A stretch of DNA of 64,000 nt from Desmonostoc vinosum HA7617-LM4 (GTDB taxonomy: Bacteria; Cyanobacteriota; Cyanobacteriia; Cyanobacteriales; Nostocaceae): NCBI GenBank assembly GCA_019359515.1, contig JAHHHC010000033.1, positions 1 to 64,000 of the forward strand. The letters run 5' to 3'. Positions 25,243 through 33,930 of this stretch are shown piece after piece (within the stretch, counting starts at the first letter, position 1; every line of letters starts with the position of its first letter). The notes beneath the pieces were generated by a model. The model was not told the DNA's origin. It made no database searches and saw nothing but the letters and a program-made list of their open reading frames with translations. Made by a program: the position numbers and the translations under genes.

Positions 25243-25649
25243 TAGCTGTGTGTATGAGTAGCAACTAAATTTACAACTTCGCTATGATCAAGCGGCATAC
25301 GTATGTAAGTTTGACAACCCATTTCTAAAAATCTTATAGGATTAGCACTTCTGCTCGTATCCACTAAAGCAACCGTCAAAATTTCTTTTCCTGTTGCGAA
25401 AGCTTGATGTTTTACTTTTGCTAAGAGTTGAGAGTCTTCTAGCATATTAGTGCTAGCAAGTATAGTATCTGGAGGTTGAAGTGATAAAGCCTCCATGGCT
25501 TCTTCAATAGAATTGACCAGAATCACAAAAGCACCGTCTGCTTCTAGGATAAAAGTAAGTAACTCTTGATGATTTAGGTCGTTTTCTGCAACAAGTATCT
25601 GCAAACCTTGCAATAGCAGTCCTTCTCTAAGTTGTTTTTCTACATACAT
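25239..25649 (-). CDS. Receiver-like protein lacking the phosphoacceptor Asp
   Basis: 136 residues with the outline of a CheY-type receiver: ILVAENDLNHQELLTFIL (acidic pocket as AEND), DGAFVILVNSIEEAMEALS, then PDTILASTNML where the acceptor Asp is expected but Ser-Thr is found, and YIRMPLD where the conserved Lys-Pro would be. It is probably a phosphorylation-independent pseudo-receiver. It is tail-to-tail with the GAF sensor, sharing four bases. A partnership is inferred from position only. Confidence 0.65.
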   Translation of the reverse strand: MYVEKQLREGLLLQGLQILVAENDLNHQELLTFILEADGAFVILVNSIEEAMEALSLQPPDTILASTNMLEDSQLLAKVKHQAFATGKEILTVALVDTSRSANPIRFLEMGCQTYIRMPLDHSEVVNLVATHTHSY

Positions 25650-25916
25650 AGATCTGAGCTAGCCTTTTTCAAATAGAAACTGTTTTATTCCTTTTCTTAT
25701 TAGATACTTAAGGCTAGTCAACAACAGATCTACCGCAAGATAGAAACTGTTTTGACTCTAATAATTTAAATCTATCAAAGATTAATTACTGCTACTGTTA
25801 CCAAATCATTTGACGAAAAGTGTTCAATTTTTAAATAAAGTTTAATTTTGTATATTTACTCACATTTGTATTGTATTTTACAGTATTAACAAAGTTTCTA
25901 GTGTAACCGATTTTCC

Positions 25917-26402
25917 TTATAAAATTGCCTTGGAAGTAGCGATCGCATCTTCAGCATTCTCTACAACATAAACATTTTCTGGTGATAGCTTTTTAAAGAA
26001 AACTTTGCTTTGAGCATCATCATTAAGCAGGATTACTTTCTTATTTCCTTTCAAAGCTAGGGCAATTTCTGAAGCAGTTCCTGCACCCATACCACAGGCA
26101 ATGACTAAATCGCTGGTAAGAATATTAATATTATTCCGAGCATTGCCCATATCTGTGAAAATGGCGATATCGATTGCCTCAGAAATATCGTTGATATTTT
26201 GTTTAGGGAGAATACCAATCGTGAGACCATTACTAGATTTTGCACCTTTACTCGCTGCATCCATTACCCCCACATTCCTACCACCAGTGAGCAACATCCA
26301 GCCTTGTGCAGCGATGAGTTTTCCTAAATTGTAGGCATGTTGCAAATCTGCTACTGTCGCTTTTTCTCCAGGCCCCATCACACCAATAATAATCTTTCTC
26401 AT
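25917..26402 (-). CDS. SLOG/LOG-like Rossmann protein (TIGR00725 type)
   Basis: 161 residues: IIIGVMGPGEKATVADL, GWMLLTGGRNVGVMDAASKG, TIGILPK, and GMGAGTASEIALALKGNKK. The GxGTxxE motif is the ligand-binding signature of the LOG (nucleoside 5'-monophosphate phosphoribohydrolase) and wider SLOG superfamily. SLOG proteins bind or process nucleotides and occur in several antiphage systems. Its start codon overlaps the stop of the upstream restriction-modification gene (ATGA arrangement), which implies co-translation. Confidence 0.75.
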   Translation of the reverse strand: MRKIIIGVMGPGEKATVADLQHAYNLGKLIAAQGWMLLTGGRNVGVMDAASKGAKSSNGLTIGILPKQNINDISEAIDIAIFTDMGNARNNINILTSDLVIACGMGAGTASEIALALKGNKKVILLNDDAQSKVFFKKLSPENVYVVENAEDAIATSKAIL

Positions 26403-28975
26403 TCTGAATCAGAATTTTTATCTACTTTATAAGCTTGTAATAAATACTCACCATTAAAATGGATGAGGTGAGTAACATCTTCAGCAATCCAAACATCTGT
26501 TTCCCAGGATACTTCATGTAAAAACTCAACCATAGCTTTACGGCTTAGAAACGCAGTTACCATCACAAGAGGAATTTTAGTACCAGTAAAGAGGATTTCA
26601 AGTTCTTTCTTGTGTTTAGGATTAATTGGCCCATGAGAAGTTACAGCTTCAATCAAAACTAGCCAATCCTTTTTTAGATGGTGGATAATTACATCAGGCA
26701 TTTTACCGTGAAAATTAATGATAACACCTAGATCTCTCAATGCACTTTCATTAAAATAAGCAAATTTTTCATCAGTATCACCAACATAAATTAGTTTCCC
26801 TCTCGGAGTAAATCTTTCTGCAAATTCCTTAATAATTTTTTCAATTAAAATATTCTGTCCGCCTGGTGATAAAGTGATTACTTCTCCCTCAAATATTATA
26901 AGTATACGTAACAATTCTCTCTCCTGAGCATATTGTTTTTTCAAAGTTTCAATTGAGGAAAGGTAAGTACGAAGGGTTTTCTCCCATTCAGTAGTTCCAT
27001 AGGTACGCAATAATTCAAGGGCACTTTCTTCAATTTGATATACTGTTTTTGGACTATTAATAGGTCGCTCAGGAGCATCTGGATTTGAAACAATTAAGGC
27101 TGCATCTAAGAACTGATGAACTGTTTGGCGACGCACAGTTTCGCGCGTATTAGGTTTATATTTTTTACCGTAATGCTGCGCTATAAATTCCATTATCGGG
27201 GTAATACCCATTAATGGAGATGAAGCTGATTCCCAAGAATCATTTGGCTTTAGTCCAATTAAAGAAAGAAGAGTTAAAGCTGAACGTTCATTAAGTTGTA
27301 ATCGTGGGAATCCTAAGAGACTTAATATTTGTAGTGCTTCATCAATACGATTTTTAATTGTGATAACGCTATTCTCGGATTGACTATTCATACTTATTAA
27401 TTCTTCTATAAACCGATCAATTTCTCTTTGTGAAGGAAAATTTTCTTCAATTCGTTCTCCTAAAGATATAAGCTGTTCTATTTTAGGAAATTTTAAATTT
27501 CGTAAATCAGTTGCATTAACCTGAGTATGTCCATTAAACAATCGAAAAAATGTGTCTATAATTGTAGAGTTTAGATAGACTGCAAGACCACGTGCTAAGT
27601 TAATATGAAGTCCTTTTCCATTATTATGAAAATAGTTTAAGTGATTTTCAAAACCTACCCATGAATAGCAAATTTTGTCAGCATCATATACAGCAGCAAC
27701 CACTCGTTTTTTTTCTTCTTTTGTAGAGAAGCGTTTAACTAAAACATAATGTTCATTCGGTACTAGCAGTGATGCTGTTTGCTCTGTATGTACTAAAGCT
27801 TGGTGTTTTCTAGTTATTGTGGGATATCTAATATATCCCTCAGATAAATTGGCTGGATAAATTAAGGGAACACAATTTTTATCTGGTATTAAACGTAGAA
27901 AATCCCTTGCACGGAAATCCACAATGCGTCCTGTTGAAACCGTTAATTTCAGGTCTTCTAACGTACAATTAAAATTTGCTATTTGTTGAATTATCTGCTG
28001 ACTGAATGTATCTGGAACAATATGAATAAATTGCTGCGGATCATCTGGGTGAACTACCTCTTTATAATTTAAAGAATTAGACATAATAAAGTCATCATCA
28101 GCGGTTATGCTTGTAGTAATTAGTACATTATCAAATTTTTGTTTCTGTTTTATAGCATGAATAATAATTGTTTCTTGCAAAACTTCATCGTTAAAAGCTT
28201 CTTGTCTGGATTCAAAAAGATGTATCTGGTCTAAAGCCATCATTTGTAAAAACATTCTTCGGAAATCTTTAAAGTATGGCCCATTACAAAAACTGCGAGG
28301 TGAAATAGCTACAAGTTCTCCTCCTGATTGAAGAAGTAGAGATGTAGCAGCTATAAAACCAGTATAAAGATTGCTAGTTTCTAAACCCAAGGAACGTAAC
28401 AATATACGAACCTGAGAGTGAGCGTTAATTTTTAAATATGGGGGATTAATAATAGCGTGAGTAAATCTTAAATTCTGAGAACTATCAAATAAACTAGGCC
28501 GAAGAAGTTTAACAGCATCTTCAACAAAGTCTTTTTCTCTGATTTCATAGTTTAAATTAATCCCTGCTATTTGACATCTTTTCGCACATAGTTTTAATGT
28601 ATGTTGCAAATATTCGACTAGAAAAGGATCAATTTCATAAGCAATAATATCTAAATTTTCTGGAGGATACTGCTTATTGCAGAGTTTAGCTACAAAAGCT
28701 GTTAGTAATGAACCAGTTCCTGCTCCTGCATCAAGTAGAGATATTTGAGAAAGATTAACTTCATTAAACATTCCAGCCATTAATTCTGCTACAGGAGCGG
28801 GAGTCAAAAACTGTCCTAATGTTGTTTTCCGTTTTTGCTCCTGCTTCAAGCTTGCAGCAATTCTTAAAAAATCAACTTCATTTAGTAAGTCTATGGCAGA
28901 GCATTTCGCTAAACTTTCTAATTCCACCGACTTTTTAGTATTGTTTGTAAACTTTCCACTGCTTGATTTAGTCAT
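26399..28975 (-). CDS. Fused adenine methyltransferase and BsuBI/PstI-type restriction endonuclease
   Basis: 858 residues from MTKSSSGKF; a longer frame to 29065 is possible. Residues about 40-480 are an N6-adenine methyltransferase: GQFLTPAPVAELMAG, SAM motif LDAGAGTG (81-88), NPPY (177-180). The last 330 residues match the BsuBI/PstI restriction-enzyme family: an HTH-like region (ERSALTLLSLIGLKP), then the PD-(D/E)xK core MPDVI (759-763) and WLVLIEAVTSHGPI with Glu776, followed by AFLSR. PstI and BsuBI cut CTGCAG with separate enzyme and methylase; here both are fused, as in type IIG systems. The target site is unknown. Confidence 0.85.
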   Translation of the reverse strand: MTKSSSGKFTNNTKKSVELESLAKCSAIDLLNEVDFLRIAASLKQEQKRKTTLGQFLTPAPVAELMAGMFNEVNLSQISLLDAGAGTGSLLTAFVAKLCNKQYPPENLDIIAYEIDPFLVEYLQHTLKLCAKRCQIAGINLNYEIREKDFVEDAVKLLRPSLFDSSQNLRFTHAIINPPYLKINAHSQVRILLRSLGLETSNLYTGFIAATSLLLQSGGELVAISPRSFCNGPYFKDFRRMFLQMMALDQIHLFESRQEAFNDEVLQETIIIHAIKQKQKFDNVLITTSITADDDFIMSNSLNYKEVVHPDDPQQFIHIVPDTFSQQIIQQIANFNCTLEDLKLTVSTGRIVDFRARDFLRLIPDKNCVPLIYPANLSEGYIRYPTITRKHQALVHTEQTASLLVPNEHYVLVKRFSTKEEKKRVVAAVYDADKICYSWVGFENHLNYFHNNGKGLHINLARGLAVYLNSTIIDTFFRLFNGHTQVNATDLRNLKFPKIEQLISLGERIEENFPSQREIDRFIEELISMNSQSENSVITIKNRIDEALQILSLLGFPRLQLNERSALTLLSLIGLKPNDSWESASSPLMGITPIMEFIAQHYGKKYKPNTRETVRRQTVHQFLDAALIVSNPDAPERPINSPKTVYQIEESALELLRTYGTTEWEKTLRTYLSSIETLKKQYAQERELLRILIIFEGEVITLSPGGQNILIEKIIKEFAERFTPRGKLIYVGDTDEKFAYFNESALRDLGVIINFHGKMPDVIIHHLKKDWLVLIEAVTSHGPINPKHKKELEILFTGTKIPLVMVTAFLSRKAMVEFLHEVSWETDVWIAEDVTHLIHFNGEYLLQAYKVDKNSDSE

Positions 28976-29153
28976 TACGATTTGTATTATCGAACAAAAG
29001 TTAACTGTATCAGGTTTTTCATTTAGTTCATAATACAGACTAATTACTAAACTTTTTATTTTCAATGTCCATAATTTGTAGACATTTTACCGACAGTACA
29101 GGGGCAGATTCGATAGATATGAAACTTTCTTTATTCACCATTTCCTGCTTTAT

Positions 29154-29726
29154 TTACCATTGTTCAGCCCAGTAGACAATTTCTGAGGCTGAACTATCAA
29201 TTGCTACACCATAACTATTTCCATGATTCCATTTAAAACCAGATCTACCTCTATCTTGGGCATTTAATACTAAGATTTCATAGGTAGAGGGAAAAGATTC
29301 TTCATCAGAATCGCTGGTATAAAAGAAAGTTGTTGGTACACCATGAGGTTGGTTAATGTGGTCATTTGTATCACCACCTCTATATTTATGCTTGGCAATA
29401 TTTTTATATTGTTTTAGTAACTTTTGGATTTTTTCTGGTGTTTGTTTGACTCTCACTTGAAAATAGCCAGGAGAATAAGCAATGCTTGCACTTTTATTAT
29501 CAGTAGAAATATCACTAGGAAAATGTTTTAACTGTTCATTGTTAGACCACAATTGATTGCGTATTTCCCGATAGCGGGAAATATCAGTGATTACCTCAGA
29601 CTCACTAGTGCTACTAAAGGCTTTTCTCAATAAAAAACTGCCCCCAACAACACCAAGGCTGCCGAGAGAGAATAGAAATATTATGGCGATTTTGACAAGA
29701 TGCGATCGCTTCATCAAGTTGGGCAT
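29154..29726 (-). CDS. Hypothetical protein with signal anchor
   Basis: 190 residues. The N-terminus MPNLMKRSHLVKIAIIFLFS is a basic stretch and hydrophobic helix (signal peptide or anchor); MKRSHLV at residue 5 is an alternative start. The remainder is soluble with RYREIRNQLWSNNEQLKHFP and a C-terminal SGFKWNHGNSYGVAIDSS. No family was recognised. It is transcribed away from the hydrolase gene at 29916, with about 190 bp of shared promoter region. Confidence 0.6.
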   Translation of the reverse strand: MPNLMKRSHLVKIAIIFLFSLGSLGVVGGSFLLRKAFSSTSESEVITDISRYREIRNQLWSNNEQLKHFPSDISTDNKSASIAYSPGYFQVRVKQTPEKIQKLLKQYKNIAKHKYRGGDTNDHINQPHGVPTTFFYTSDSDEESFPSTYEILVLNAQDRGRSGFKWNHGNSYGVAIDSSASEIVYWAEQW

Positions 29727-29915
29727 GTGTAAATTACATAGTCATATACCCAACTAGTAAACTAAATTGGTAGGATTGCGGAGAAGTTATCAGAAAAATT
29801 GATGAAAACTTTGTGTAAACAGTAAAAATACTGGAGAATCGTGAAATTATTATGAATTAGGACTAGGCAATTATCATGTTTTCATAGGATAAGCCCAACA
29901 AATAGAAGCGGTAAT

Positions 29916-30638
29916 ATGCAAATTAAACAGACAGAGGTAATGATTCCTACACCTGATGGACAGATGCCCGCTTTTTTATTTACACCTGGTGAGAGTATCC
30001 ACAAGCCAGCCGTTATCCTCTTGATGGAGGCTTTTGGATTAACATCGCACATCCGAGATGTAGCAGATAGAATTGCCAATAAGGGTTATGTGGTACTTGC
30101 ACCAGATTTGTACTACCGCGAGTTACCAAATAATAAGTTTGGCTATGATGAAGTTGAGCAAGCAATGGCGATGATGTATCGCCTGGAAATGGAATCTGTA
30201 GAGAAAGATATTGACGCGGTGTTGACTTATGTAAAGTCACAGCCAGATGTATCACCTGATAAAGTCGGCGTGACTGGGTTTTGCTTAGGCGGTGGACTAA
30301 CCTTTCTTACCGCTTGCAAGTTTTCAAATGCGATCGCCGTCGCTGCTCCTTTCTACGGTATGGTTTGGGATGAGTGGATCGATGCGGTGACAAACATCAC
30401 AGTCCCTGTACACTTGTTCTTTGGTGGTGTCGATCCTTTCATTCCTCTCGAACGGGTTAAACAAATCGAGTCTCGATTTCAACAACTGGGCAAAGAATAC
30501 ACATTGCAAGTTTACCCCGATGCCGACCATGGCTTTTTCTGCAATGAGCGTTCTTCTTATAATCGCCTAGCAGCAGAAGACGCCTGGCACAAACTCACGC
30601 AGTTCTTCCATAAGCATTTGCAAGGGAATAGGGAGTAG
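29916..30638 (+). CDS. Dienelactone hydrolase family protein
   Basis: 240 residues, an alpha/beta hydrolase of the dienelactone hydrolase type. The Cys nucleophile lies in GVTGFCLGGG (Cys123). The Asp is in FFGGVDPFIP and the His in YPDADHGFFCNERSSYN, completing the Cys-Asp-His triad. The N-terminus MPAFLFTPGESIHKPAVIL and YYRELPNN are also typical. Relatives hydrolyse dienelactone in chloroaromatic breakdown, but cyanobacterial members have no proven substrate. Confidence 0.9.
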   Translation: MQIKQTEVMIPTPDGQMPAFLFTPGESIHKPAVILLMEAFGLTSHIRDVADRIANKGYVVLAPDLYYRELPNNKFGYDEVEQAMAMMYRLEMESVEKDIDAVLTYVKSQPDVSPDKVGVTGFCLGGGLTFLTACKFSNAIAVAAPFYGMVWDEWIDAVTNITVPVHLFFGGVDPFIPLERVKQIESRFQQLGKEYTLQVYPDADHGFFCNERSSYNRLAAEDAWHKLTQFFHKHLQGNRE

Positions 30639-30837
30639 GGAGTAGAGGGTAGAAAGAGAATAAATACTTACGAATTACGCTTAACAACTGGTTTATTTCC
30701 TATCAACTATCCAGGACTTTCTCAAGCAGCTGATTTTGGTATGGGTATAGCAACGCGAAATCTAAAAAACCTAGCCATAAGAGGTAGGAAGTAGGGGGGA
30801 TAAGAGAGAACAAACATCCATTCCCAATTCCCAATAT

Positions 30838-31227
30838 CTATTTAAAGAAATCTTTAGGAAAAAATTTACCCTTATTGGGTGAATACTCAGAGCAATTCAT
30901 TGCCTCTTCTGTAAGAACGATAGAAGGTTGTACCGCACATTTAAGATAATGATTCTTTGAATAAAATCTACAGTTTTTACAGGGAAGTTTGTGTAAACCT
31001 TTAACTGAAAAAACCATCTTATTATCTAAATATATCCTAATTTTCCGCAATATTAGGAAAAACAATACCCAACTAAAGACAAAGCCAACAGGAGACAAAG
31101 ATATTGCTAAATCGGATATATTTAACTCTTTTGATTGTAGTTGCTCTTGTTTAACTTCACTCCGGGTTAGCTGATGAAATTTTCTATGAGCTATTAAATT
31201 TATTGGCACTAATTGACCCAAATACAT
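30838..31227 (-). CDS. Small membrane protein with C-terminal Cys cluster
   Basis: 129 residues. A single hydrophobic helix (SPVGFVFSWVLFFLIL) is followed by a conserved-looking tail with four cysteines: KLPCKNCRFYSKNHYLKCAV ... EAMNCSEYSP. The CxxC-x11-C-x16-C spacing suggests a metal or redox site. I recognise it as a type seen in cyanobacteria but cannot name a family or function. Confidence 0.6.
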   Translation of the reverse strand: MYLGQLVPINLIAHRKFHQLTRSEVKQEQLQSKELNISDLAISLSPVGFVFSWVLFFLILRKIRIYLDNKMVFSVKGLHKLPCKNCRFYSKNHYLKCAVQPSIVLTEEAMNCSEYSPNKGKFFPKDFFK

Positions 31228-31965
31228 ATTATTTACCTTTTTTTATCTATTTTCAGACTGATTTTTGATCTCAAGGTAAATGGCATCTTCCGCGCTTTAT
31301 CTAAACTCGATTATTTACAAGGTTTTAATTACAGGTTTAGCAAAATAAAACTTAGGGTATATCTGTCGGTAGTTTTGCTTATCTTTTACAGACATACACC
31401 AAAGGGAATAGACTATAAGATAGTTTTATAAGCAGCTAATTTGTGTTAATATATAATAATTACCAAATTAAACTTACTTAATATCAAAAATTACATCTAT
31501 ATTCAGTTTAATTATTGATAAAAATTATTTATGCTTGATATTATTCTTACTTGGTTGATTACAAATTGAAGCTTTTTGATTATTTCTAGATTGCCTTTAA
31601 ATATTGAAGTAGATAGCTTTATAAAAGCAGCAGTCTTTGGTGCTTTTTTGGAATTTTGAATGCACTTTTATTGCCAATAAGGAGGAAATAGGGAACGCTT
31701 AACAAGGAACAAATAAAGAAGGAAGTTAAAGGTGTACTGAATTTTTTTCAAAAATCAAATATGAGTCCTATATGGGGGTACGCTCAATACTTCCATCAAG
31801 CTGTATTTGAGGGGGTATAATGCCATCACCTCGTTGTACTTAACAACATAGGTTGGTACTAATATAATTTAATGTTAATAACAATACATATATCTCAAAG
31901 CATTCGTGAAGTACTTTGCAAGCCTTCCACTTCTGAACCAACACTTGTTCATGGGTTAGTGTGAC
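31228..31965 (+). other. AT-rich intergenic region of about 740 bp
   Basis: The stretch is very AT-rich with scattered hairpins but no credible ORF. A 72-codon frame at 31213-31431 has no coding character. It separates the Cys-cluster gene from a noticeably more GC-rich GNAT gene, consistent with a boundary of acquired DNA. Confidence 0.4.
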
Positions 31966-32436
31966 CTAGTCCGTATTCAACACTTTACGAAACACAATCT
32001 TATCAGCGCCCGCTGTGTAGAAGTCTCGGATACGAGCCTCCTCATCGTAGCCGCACTTTGCGTAAAACGCCCGTGTGCGCTCGAAGCTCGCTAACGTTTC
32101 CACCAGTAGCATTCGCCCACCCCGCGCCTTCAAAGTTTCTTCAACGTAGCGCAGCAGTTTTCCACCGCGTCCTTGTCCCTGGCGATCGGGGCGAATGGCG
32201 ATCAATTGTAGGTTCCACGTCTGATCGGTCATCCGTTCAGGCTCACAGTAGGCGACCCCCACCGGCCCGTCTTCGTCATCGTCGTCGGTGATCCAAAAGG
32301 GATCGCTGTCGCTGTTGCCACCGAGGTATTTAGCCAGCATTTTGCCAAGATCCTCGAGTTCGTTCGGCTCGAAACCGATTGTGTTGGCTACAGCAATCAG
32401 CGCTGCTGCATCTTCGGGTTTTGTAGGTCGGATCAT
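31966..32436 (-). CDS. GNAT-family N-acetyltransferase
   Basis: 156 residues from MIRPTKPEDAAALI. The acetyl-CoA binding motif is LQLIAIRPDRQGQGRGGKLL, followed by RGGRMLLVETLASFERTRAF and YAKCGYDEEARIRDFY. The acidic run ITDDDDEDGP is unusual. The gene is richer in G+C than its neighbours and may be acquired. A start at 32475 is rejected because it would run through the operator. It is divergent from a MarR regulator, with matching operators 13 bp from each start. Confidence 0.85.
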   Translation of the reverse strand: MIRPTKPEDAAALIAVANTIGFEPNELEDLGKMLAKYLGGNSDSDPFWITDDDDEDGPVGVAYCEPERMTDQTWNLQLIAIRPDRQGQGRGGKLLRYVEETLKARGGRMLLVETLASFERTRAFYAKCGYDEEARIRDFYTAGADKIVFRKVLNTD

Positions 32437-32449
32437 GGAGAACTTCAGT

Positions 32450-32466
32450 ATATGCTTGAAGCATAT
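32450..32466. promoter_or_regulatory. MarR operator site 1
   Basis: ATATGC-TTGAA-GCATAT is a perfect palindrome of two 6-bp arms around five bases. It lies 13 bp upstream of the GNAT start codon. Confidence 0.75.
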
Positions 32467-32493
32467 AATAACCATCAGATTTACTTAATGTCA

Positions 32494-32510
32494 ATATGCA
32501 TGACGCATAT
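32494..32510. promoter_or_regulatory. MarR operator site 2
   Basis: ATATGC-ATGAC-GCATAT has exactly the same arms and spacing as site 1, with centres 44 bp apart. It lies 10 bp upstream of the marR-like start, as expected for autoregulation. Confidence 0.75.
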
Positions 32511-32519
32511 AATTGAGGT

Positions 32520-33032
32520 ATGGAAAACACTAACCTTGCGAATGTAGTGGGGGCTTTGGCTCTTGCTTTGACAGATTCGGTTGCCCAGTCGGTGGAGCAA
32601 ATGATCGATGATGCAGGGCCGGCTGCTGAGGCTCTTTGCTTGGTAAGACATGCACCTGGGATACCGATTGAACAGTTACGTCGCGCCCTTAGGATGTCGC
32701 ATCCAGGTGCAGTAAGGCTTGTAGAGCGGCTGGAGAAACAAGGATTAATTCTCCGTGAGCGCGGCTCTATTGATCGCAGAACTGTGGAACTAAAATTGAC
32801 CCAAGAAGGTGAAGCTCTGGTGAGCAAGATGCATCAAGCGCGGCTCTTGGCACTTGAGGAAGCTATTGTTTCCCTATCCTCAAAAGACCGCTTGCATTTG
32901 TGCCGCATCAGTAACCAAATCTTGTTGTCCCTGACAAAAACGAAGGACAGTGCCTTGACTATCTGCCGTTTATGTGATGAAACAAACTGTCTGAATTGTC
33001 CAGTGGGTAAACGTTACAGCGAATTTACTTAA
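32520..33032 (+). CDS. MarR-family transcriptional regulator with Cys-rich tail
   Basis: 170 residues. The winged helix is clear: IPIEQLRRALRMSHPGAVRL (HTH), VERLEKQGLILRERGSIDRR and TVELKLTQEGEALV (wing). The C-terminus CRLCDETNCLNCPVGKRYSE has four cysteines, a tail found in some MarR proteins that may bind a metal or sense redox state. It probably represses itself and the divergent acetyltransferase through the two ATATGC-N5-GCATAT sites. Confidence 0.88.
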   Translation: MENTNLANVVGALALALTDSVAQSVEQMIDDAGPAAEALCLVRHAPGIPIEQLRRALRMSHPGAVRLVERLEKQGLILRERGSIDRRTVELKLTQEGEALVSKMHQARLLALEEAIVSLSSKDRLHLCRISNQILLSLTKTKDSALTICRLCDETNCLNCPVGKRYSEFT

Positions 33033-33083
33033 CGGGGATGAATGCAGATTTACCCATCATAATCAATGCACGAAACAAAAATA

Positions 33084-33116
33084 ATCCCACTGTTTTGCAA
33101 TACAAAACAGCGGGAC
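33084..33116 (-). terminator. Intrinsic terminator, probably for the minus-strand gene
   Basis: TCCCACTGTTTTG and CAAAACAGCGGGA pair almost perfectly (13 positions) around CAATA. On the minus strand the stem is followed by ATTATTTTTG, a T-rich tail, so it suits the gene at 33220-33669; it may act in both directions. Confidence 0.65.
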
Positions 33117-33219
33117 GAATGAGAACAAACAGGGAAAGCAAAGGAAGAATTTTTATTAGTTGCTAAATCATTCTGCAAGTATGCAACACCAGAAAAGATT
33201 CTTCCGTATTCCTTATTTT

Positions 33220-33669
33220 CTATTTGCTAAAAGCATCCTTGATGTTATCTACAGTACGTTCAACAGCATTTTTTGTGTTGTCTACTGCTTTTTGTGTCCG
33301 AGCAGAATCTTCCTCTGCTCTTCTTTCAATTCGAGCTGCATCTTTTTTGGCTTTGCGCTCAACAAAACTACCATTGTCATCGGTTGCTTGTTCAACTTTA
33401 CTGGCGTTTTTCTTTGCAGTTCGCTCAACTTTATCTGCTGTATCTCGAATGAAATTCTTGGCTCGTCCAGCATCTTCATTAGCTTTATTTTGGACTTTAT
33501 CGCCTGCGTTTGCTAATATGGTCAGGTTTGCAGTAGTATCAGCCATAGCTGAGGTATTCGAGAAAAACGCACCCTGCCAAACAAAAGCGATCGCTGATAC
33601 ACAAAATAGAGTAGTAGCTATCCAACGTCCTACAACTGAGAGATTTTTCATCAAATCATTGAGTTTCAT
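33220..33669 (-). CDS. Exported amphipathic heptad-repeat protein (LEA/CsbD-like character)
   Basis: 149 residues from MKLNDLMKNLSVVG. A signal peptide (WIATTLFCVSAIAFVW, cleavage near AMA-DTT) is followed by about 100 residues of charged helix with repeated R/K-A-E/D patterns (NFIRDTADKVERTAKKNA, KKDAARIERRAEEDSARTQK, DNTKNAVERTVDNIKD). Such sequences form amphipathic helices as in LEA-type or apolipoprotein-like stress proteins. The function is inferred from composition only. Confidence 0.6.
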   Translation of the reverse strand: MKLNDLMKNLSVVGRWIATTLFCVSAIAFVWQGAFFSNTSAMADTTANLTILANAGDKVQNKANEDAGRAKNFIRDTADKVERTAKKNASKVEQATDDNGSFVERKAKKDAARIERRAEEDSARTQKAVDNTKNAVERTVDNIKDAFSK

Positions 33670-33930
33670 AGAACACAATTTCCATGTGGTTTAGCATAAT
33701 ATTTTTACTCCATTTGGTTTATCGACTAAATCGTTCCCCAGATAGAGGTTATTTTGTCATAAGTTATTAAATAAATTCACTCTTTTAATAGATTGAACAT
33801 ATATTATGTAATCTGCATTGTTGAAACTTGATATTTTAGAGATTATTTGTATAAAAAATGTTAGTAGTTATGCTACCGTCTGGGAGTCTCTGCGAACATT
33901 AATCACACAATGAGAGGTAAAATTCTTGCT

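Noticed and set aside
32330-32827. 165-codon minus-strand ORF
   Set aside because: It runs antisense through the MarR gene and across the operator region; the MarR and GNAT frames explain the sequence.
33160-33694. Plus-strand ORFs of 118 and 156 codons
   Set aside because: They are the complement of the exported heptad-repeat protein gene, which has a signal peptide and terminator.
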